A stretch of DNA of 9,662 nucleotides, from the NCBI GenBank assembly GCA_023301665.1, contig JALZUL010000110.1, positions 1 to 9,662 of the forward strand, in the 5' to 3' direction. Below, in pieces: positions 5,081-9,662 of this stretch (position 1 is its first letter; every line of letters starts with the position of its first letter). A model generated the notes under the pieces. The model did not search any database. It saw only the letters and a list, made by a program, of their open reading frames with translations, and was not told the DNA's origin. The stretch comes from Ascidiaceihabitans sp. Lineage in GTDB: Bacteria > Pseudomonadota > Alphaproteobacteria > Rhodobacterales > Rhodobacteraceae. The translations under genes were made by a program, and so were the position numbers.

Positions 5081-7963
5081 GTGTCCCTCTTTTTTATCGT
5101 CGCATTACCATTCTTTGGCGCATTGTTGCCGGGGCTTATGAACTCTGCCGGTCGTGCCGCTTGCGCAGGTGTCACCTTTACCGTCTCACTTGCGGCATTT
5201 ATCGGCTTAATGACCAATCTGCCTACTGTTTTAGCAGGCGAAGTCGTCATGGCACAGGTCGACTGGTTGCCGATACTGGGCTTGAATTTCACCTTAATGC
5301 TTGATGGGCTTGGCTTTTTCTTTGCCACCTTGATCCTAGGTATTGGGCTTTTGATCATCGCCTATGCCCGCCATTATCTAAGCCGCAAAGACAACATGGG
5401 CGAATTCTTTACCTATTTGCTGCTGTTCCAGGGTGCCATGGTCGGTATCGTCCTTAGCGACAACATCCTTCTTTTGCTTGTCTTCTGGGAGCTTACGTCG
5501 CTTTCCTCATTCCTTTTGATCGGGTATTGGAAGCATCTCCCCGAAGGGCGCCAAGGCGCGCGCATGGCTCTGACTGTAACCGGCATGGGTGGCTTGGCGA
5601 TGATCGGTGGCATGCTGATCCTTGGCAACATCGTTGGCAGTTATGACCTAAGTGTTATCTTGCAACACCGTGAGCTGATCCAAGCGGATCCGCTGTATCT
5701 ACCTGCTTTGCTTTTGATCCTGCTTGGGTGCTTTACCAAATCAGCGCAGTTTCCCTTCCATTTCTGGCTACCGCACGCGATGGCGGCACCTACGCCCGTT
5801 TCTGCATATTTGCACTCTGCGACCATGGTTAAGGCTGGCATCTTTTTGATGGCACGCATGTGGCCTGTGCTGTCTGGCACGCCAGAATGGTTTATGATTG
5901 TGACCACCGTTGGCCTAATCACGATGGTTCTAGGCGCTGTCATTGCCCTGTTCAAACACGACCTTAAAGCGCTTCTTGCCTTTTCCACTGTGAGCCACTT
6001 GGGCCTGATCACGATGCTTTTGGGCACCGGCACCGCCTTTGGTGCCATGGCGGCGGTTTTTCATATCTTGAACCACGCGACCTTCAAAGCCGCATTGTTT
6101 ATGTCCGCAGGGATCATCGATCACGAAGCGCATACACGTGACATTCGTCTACTTGGTGGCTTGCGCAAGCTGATGCCGGTGACATTTGTTATTGCCTCTC
6201 TTGCAGCTCTGTCTATGGCAGGTATTCCGCTGCTGAACGGCTTCTTGTCCAAGGAAATGATGCTGGAAGAGGCAAACCATACCGTTCTCTTTAACACACC
6301 GTGGTTGGTACCGGCGTTGGCGACCTTTGGGTCATTGTTCTCTGCCGCTTATTGTTTCCGCCTGATCGGCCATGTTTTCTTTGGCCCTGTGCGTGATGAC
6401 TACCCTGCAATGCCACATGATCCAAACAAAGGGCTATGGTTGCCCCCTGCGATCCTTGTCGTGCTCGTAGTCACAATCGGTGTCGCGCCGTTTTTGGCGG
6501 AACCCTTTGTGAAGCTCGTCACCGCCTCTGTTTTGGGGAACGCCGCTGAATTGCCAAAGGCGCACCTTAAAATCTGGCACGGCTTGGTCCCTGCCCTTTA
6601 TATGTCTATCATTGCCGTCGTTGGTGGCTTGTTGATCTTGTCGATCTTCAAACCCGCACTGCGCCTGTGGGACGCCACGCCGCGCCCCGAAGCCAAACCG
6701 ATTTTTGAAGCCGTCGTCGAGACAGCTGCAAACCTCGCACGGGCCGCGATCTTGCCACTGCACAATGGTTCGTTCTCGCGCTACGCCGCCATCGGGACAG
6801 TCACGATCGTCGCCGCAGGCTATCATGCATGGACAAGCGGCACGATTTCGCCAGCAACACGCATACCGCAACCTGCTGACCTCGTATTCATCGCAGGCTG
6901 GTTGATGTTGGTCGCTGCAACTGTTGGCTTGGTCTTCTTCCATCGCAACCGCCTTTTGGCATTGATCATGATCGGGATCGTTGGGCTGATGGTTTCGGTT
7001 GGTTTTGTGTTCCTAAGCGCACCTGATTTGGCAATGACCCAGTTCACTGTCGAGGTCGTGACAATCATCTTGCTGCTTCTGGCGCTCAACTTCCTGCCCA
7101 ACCGCACCCCAATTGAAAGCAGCACCTTACGTCGTGCGCGTGATATTGGGCTTTCGGTCATCGCAGGCCTCGCGACTTTTGCATTGGCGTATTATTTCTT
7201 GTTGCGCGACGCCGTTGGCACGCCAATCTCAGAATACCATCTCGCCAATTCTTACAAAGGTGGCGGCGGTACGAACGTGGTCAACGTGATCCTTGTTGAT
7301 TTCCGTGGCTTTGACACCTTTGGCGAGATCATCGTTTTGGGCATCGCTGCATTGTTGATTTACGCCTTGACCGAAACCTTGTTGCACGGCCCGGTCCGCG
7401 CACGCCTTTTGAACCGTAAGCCTGATCAAGCACGCGCTGGAAATGTGCACCCAATGATGATGGTTGTCCTGACGCGGGTCATCATGCCTGTGGTCTTGAT
7501 GGTGGGTTTCTACATCTTCTTACGCGGTCACAACGAACCGGGCGGCGGGTTTATCGCTGGCTTGATCGTCTCGATTGCTGTTGTGATGCAATATATGGCC
7601 AGTGGGTTCTCATGGGCCTCTGCGCGCCTGCATTACCCCTATCACGGCGTGATTGGCGCAGGTGTTTTGATCGCAGGCTTCACGGGAATGGGTGCTTGGT
7701 TCTTTGGTAAACCATTCCTCACCTCGGATTTCACATATGTGCGCATTCCGCCGTTTGAAAAGTTTGAACTGGCCACCGCTGCCCTGTTCGATTTGGGCGT
7801 ATTCCTTGCCGTGGTTGGTGCTGTAATGCTGTCGCTCGAAAGCTTCTCTCGCCTTGCGCGCAGCGCTCATAAAGTTGAGAGCGACCAACCTATGGACAAC
7901 GACCCGTCACAAGATGATCTGGAACCAGCCAATGGCTCGGCTTCCCTAAAGGAGGGCGTGTAA
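5081..7963 (+). CDS. mrpA: Fused MrpA-MrpB subunit of multisubunit Na+(K+)/H+ antiporter
   Basis: A large inner-membrane subunit (960 residues from a GTG start) of the Mrp/Mnh/Pha cation/proton antiporter, related to NuoL of complex I. Order: NuoL-like N-terminus and proton-channel domain (about 1-420) with Glu137 in VFWELTS, Lys220, His227 in FPFHFWLP, Lys251, Lys296 and His348, the charged residues expected along the proton path; further membrane helices (about 455-600); the DUF4040-type segment (about 611-683) with APDLAMTQFTVEVV (Asp649, Glu658); an MbhE-like segment with DFRGFDTFGEI (Asp745, Glu749); and from about 790 an MnhB domain with GHNEPGGGFIAGL (816-828). The last 25 residues are a hydrophilic, acidic tail. 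Many bacteria encode MrpA (about 770-800 residues) and MrpB (about 140) separately; the fusion is the group 2 or Pha arrangement known in rhizobia and relatives. mrpC follows after 1 bp. Confidence 0.96.
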   Translation: MSLFFIVALPFFGALLPGLMNSAGRAACAGVTFTVSLAAFIGLMTNLPTVLAGEVVMAQVDWLPILGLNFTLMLDGLGFFFATLILGIGLLIIAYARHYLSRKDNMGEFFTYLLLFQGAMVGIVLSDNILLLLVFWELTSLSSFLLIGYWKHLPEGRQGARMALTVTGMGGLAMIGGMLILGNIVGSYDLSVILQHRELIQADPLYLPALLLILLGCFTKSAQFPFHFWLPHAMAAPTPVSAYLHSATMVKAGIFLMARMWPVLSGTPEWFMIVTTVGLITMVLGAVIALFKHDLKALLAFSTVSHLGLITMLLGTGTAFGAMAAVFHILNHATFKAALFMSAGIIDHEAHTRDIRLLGGLRKLMPVTFVIASLAALSMAGIPLLNGFLSKEMMLEEANHTVLFNTPWLVPALATFGSLFSAAYCFRLIGHVFFGPVRDDYPAMPHDPNKGLWLPPAILVVLVVTIGVAPFLAEPFVKLVTASVLGNAAELPKAHLKIWHGLVPALYMSIIAVVGGLLILSIFKPALRLWDATPRPEAKPIFEAVVETAANLARAAILPLHNGSFSRYAAIGTVTIVAAGYHAWTSGTISPATRIPQPADLVFIAGWLMLVAATVGLVFFHRNRLLALIMIGIVGLMVSVGFVFLSAPDLAMTQFTVEVVTIILLLLALNFLPNRTPIESSTLRRARDIGLSVIAGLATFALAYYFLLRDAVGTPISEYHLANSYKGGGGTNVVNVILVDFRGFDTFGEIIVLGIAALLIYALTETLLHGPVRARLLNRKPDQARAGNVHPMMMVVLTRVIMPVVLMVGFYIFLRGHNEPGGGFIAGLIVSIAVVMQYMASGFSWASARLHYPYHGVIGAGVLIAGFTGMGAWFFGKPFLTSDFTYVRIPPFEKFELATAALFDLGVFLAVVGAVMLSLESFSRLARSAHKVESDQPMDNDPSQDDLEPANGSASLKEGV
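7951..7955 (+). promoter_or_regulatory. Ribosome binding site of mrpC, inside the end of mrpA
   Basis: GGAGG within AAAGGAGGGC, 9 bases before the mrpC ATG and inside the last codons of mrpA. It is a near-perfect Shine-Dalgarno sequence, which suits strong translation of a small subunit needed in stoichiometric amounts. Confidence 0.75.
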
Positions 7964-7964
7964 C

Positions 7965-8321
7965 ATGGAATTTCTTGTTGCCTCAGCCATCGGCATCCTA
8001 ACCGCCGGCGGTATCTATCTGACTTTGCGTCTTCGTACTTTTCCTGTGATCTTGGGCATCTCACTGCTCACCTACGCGGTGAACGTCTTTTTGTTCGCCT
8101 CTGGTCGTTTGGTTGTTGGTGCGCCGCCCATTCTACAAGATGGTGTCACAACCTATACAGATCCGCTGCCACAAGCCTTGGTCCTAACAGCGATTGTGAT
8201 CTCGTTTGGGATGACAGCCGTGGTTGTGATGATCGGTCTTGGGGCCTTCTTAGGCTCAGACGACGATCACGTGGATGACCAAATCACCCCATCCAAAGAC
8301 CATGCGGAGGGCCAATCATGA
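7965..8321 (+). CDS. mrpC: MrpC subunit of Na+(K+)/H+ antiporter (NuoK-like)
   Basis: A 118-residue inner-membrane protein, the usual size for MrpC/MnhC/PhaC, homologous to NuoK of complex I. Three membrane helices can be seen at about 3-22, 27-48 and 70-95. The family motif DPLPQALVLTAIVISFG (66-82) opens the third helix. The final 20 or so residues are hydrophilic and begin with an acidic cluster (GSDDDHVDD). It sits between mrpA and mrpD, as in standard Mrp operons: the start is 1 bp after the mrpA stop and the stop overlaps the mrpD start by 4 bp (ATGA). In the complex it packs between the MrpA and MrpD antiporter-like subunits. Identification rests on motif, length and gene order together. 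Confidence 0.95.
   Translation: MEFLVASAIGILTAGGIYLTLRLRTFPVILGISLLTYAVNVFLFASGRLVVGAPPILQDGVTTYTDPLPQALVLTAIVISFGMTAVVVMIGLGAFLGSDDDHVDDQITPSKDHAEGQS
8306..8310 (+). promoter_or_regulatory. Ribosome binding site of mrpD, inside the end of mrpC
   Basis: GGAGG lies 7 bases before the ATG at 8318, which itself overlaps the mrpC stop as ATGA. Together they fix the mrpD start. Confidence 0.75.
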
Positions 8322-9662
8322 CCCATTGGATCATCGCCCCTATCGTATTGCCTGCTCTTTTGGCACCTTTCATCGTGCTGGCTGCGCGCTATCACATCGG
8401 CATCCAACGTGCCTTGTCCGTCGCAGGTGTCGTGGCACTGATTGGTGTGGCACTTGGCCTATCACTGCAAGTCGCGGATGGTTCTGCCGTCTTGTACCAG
8501 TTGGGCGATTGGGCCGCTCCATTCGGGATCGTTCTTGTTGGGGATCGCTTGTCTACAACAATGGTTCTTTTAACCGCCGTTCTTGGGCTCTTTGTGCTGC
8601 TTTACGCCATTGGATCAGGCTGGGATAACCGTGGACAACATTTCCACGCCTTGTTCCAATTCCAACTGATGGGCATTATGGGCGCGTTCCTCACCGGTGA
8701 CTTGTTCAACCTGTTTGTCTTCTTTGAGGTGCTTTTGATCGCCTCATACGGCCTGATGATCCATGCAGGTGGTAACGCGCGTCTACGTGCCGGTGTTCAG
8801 TATGTGCTGTTCAACTTGATCGGCTCAACGCTATTCCTGTTCGCCCTTGGCGCGCTTTATGCTGAAACAGGGACGCTCAACATGGCAGACCTTGCGCACC
8901 GCGTGGCCTTGGTTCCGGCCGAAGACACCGTCGGCATTCGCGTCGCAGCAGTCTTATTGCTGCTGGTCTTTGCGATTAAGGCCGCACTTGTGCCGCTGCA
9001 CTTCTGGCTGCCCTCTAGCTACGCCGAGGCCCCTGCCCCTGTGGCCGCTTTGTTTGCGATCATGACTAAGGTTGGCGCTTACGCCATCATCCGTGTTTAC
9101 ACGATGATCTTCCCACCAGAGCTTGAAGCCACAGCAGGTTTGCATGACCTTTGGCTATTGCCAGCTGCGCTTTTGTCTGTTGCCATCGGGATGATCGGGG
9201 TACTGGCCGCCAAACGGCTCGATCGTCTGGTCGCATACTCGGTTATCGGCTCAATGGGCATGGTTATGATCTCGATCGCGCTCTTCACACCCGAGGGCAT
9301 TGCCGCGGCACTTTACTACATCATTCATTCGACGCTGGCAGGTGCCGCCTTGTTCCTTATCACCGATTTGGTGCGTACAGGTCGCGGCAACCTTGAGCTG
9401 ACCCCACAGCCTGCGATTGCTGGCAATGCGCTTACCGCTGGGATGTTCTTTGCCGCAGCCATCGCTATGGCTGGCCTACCGCCGCTATCTGGGTTCTTGG
9501 GCAAATTGTTAGTCTTGCAAGCCTCGTTCGACAGTAATCTTATGATTTGGGTTTGGGCCGTTATCTTGGGATCAAGCTTGATCAGCGTTGTCGGCTTTGC
9601 CCGCGCAGGCAGCATCGTATTTTGGAAAGCCCACGGCACTGACGCACCTGAGAAACCTGCCA
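8318..9662 (+). CDS. mrpD: MrpD subunit of Na+(K+)/H+ antiporter (NuoM/NuoN-like), 3' end missing
   Basis: The first 448 residues of the MrpD/MnhD/PhaD antiporter-like membrane subunit, homologous to NuoM/NuoN; the family usually has about 490-550 residues, so perhaps 50-100 are beyond the window. The frame is open from the ATG at 8318 to the last base. The proton-channel domain has Glu137 in LFVFFEVLL (the family's essential helix-5 glutamate), Lys221 and His228 in KAALVPLHFWLPSSYAEAPAPVAA, Lys251 in MTKVGAY, and GLPPLSGFLGK (396-406) with Lys406. Multiple hydrophobic helices cover the whole length. The start overlaps the mrpC stop by 4 bp, with a GGAGG upstream, which implies translational coupling. 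mrpE, mrpF and mrpG would be expected next. Identification is secure from sequence and gene order. Confidence 0.96.
   Translation, partial: MTHWIIAPIVLPALLAPFIVLAARYHIGIQRALSVAGVVALIGVALGLSLQVADGSAVLYQLGDWAAPFGIVLVGDRLSTTMVLLTAVLGLFVLLYAIGSGWDNRGQHFHALFQFQLMGIMGAFLTGDLFNLFVFFEVLLIASYGLMIHAGGNARLRAGVQYVLFNLIGSTLFLFALGALYAETGTLNMADLAHRVALVPAEDTVGIRVAAVLLLLVFAIKAALVPLHFWLPSSYAEAPAPVAALFAIMTKVGAYAIIRVYTMIFPPELEATAGLHDLWLLPAALLSVAIGMIGVLAAKRLDRLVAYSVIGSMGMVMISIALFTPEGIAAALYYIIHSTLAGAALFLITDLVRTGRGNLELTPQPAIAGNALTAGMFFAAAIAMAGLPPLSGFLGKLLVLQASFDSNLMIWVWAVILGSSLISVVGFARAGSIVFWKAHGTDAPEKPA

Noticed and set aside
6434..6943. A 169-codon - strand open frame inside mrpA
   Set aside because: It is antisense to conserved membrane helices of MrpA; the protein is Cys/Arg/Gln/Asp-rich with no domain or ribosome binding evidence.
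8275..8628. A 117-codon + strand open frame across the mrpC/mrpD junction
   Set aside because: It is in a different frame from both genes. mrpD in the frame from 8318 has an excellent ribosome site and full family motifs, so this is a frame shadow.
5081..9662. Complex I (nuoL, nuoK, nuoM) instead of an antiporter operon
   Set aside because: The fused MnhB domain, the DUF4040-type segment and the A-C-D gene order are specific to Mrp/Pha antiporters.
1..9662. CRISPR arrays, insertion sequences, tRNA/rRNA genes, riboswitches or phage genes
   Set aside because: No regular spaced repeats, transposase motifs, terminal inverted repeats or tRNA-like cloverleaf regions were seen, and coding sequence fills nearly the whole window.

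Overview
The window looks like chromosomal DNA from an alphaproteobacterium, most likely of the Rhodobacterales/Roseobacter group. This rests on the moderate GC content, the roseobacter-like protein sequences, and a sodium/proton antiporter operon of the type in which the MrpA and MrpB subunits are fused. All seven genes lie on the + strand and are packed almost end to end. Taxonomy is inferred from sequence style, not from a search.

Region 1 (1-4953) is the downstream part of a sugar uptake and catabolism operon. It starts inside the ATPase gene of an ABC sugar importer of the UgpC/MalK type; its Walker A end lies outside the window. Two pairs of genes follow: a short TIM-barrel sugar isomerase/epimerase, a Gfo/Idh/MocA NAD(P)-dependent sugar oxidoreductase, a longer TIM-barrel isomerase, and a second, distantly related Gfo/Idh/MocA oxidoreductase. 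Spacings are 16 bp, an 8-bp overlap, 19 bp and 1 bp, so the genes are probably co-transcribed. The likely scheme is that the transporter imports a sugar, glycoside or polyol, the oxidoreductases oxidise a hydroxyl to a ketone, and the TIM-barrel enzymes isomerise, epimerise or eliminate the keto-sugar. The substrate cannot be read from the sequence.

Region 2 (4954-5080) is a 127-bp gap, the only sizeable intergenic stretch. It holds an imperfect GC-rich hairpin without a T-run, and AT-rich sequence that could contain a promoter, then a good ribosome binding site before a GTG start.

Region 3 (5081-9662) is the start of an Mrp/Mnh/Pha multisubunit Na+(K+)/H+ antiporter operon: a 960-residue fused MrpA-MrpB, MrpC, and MrpD cut off by the window end after 448 residues. 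mrpE, mrpF and mrpG are expected just downstream. The complex sits in the inner membrane, is related to the membrane arm of respiratory complex I, and exports Na+ or K+ in exchange for protons for salt and pH homeostasis.

I see no mobile element, CRISPR array, RNA gene or phage feature. The most interesting part is the paired isomerase/oxidoreductase cassette of unknown substrate. I do not see convincing evidence for an entirely new type of system.
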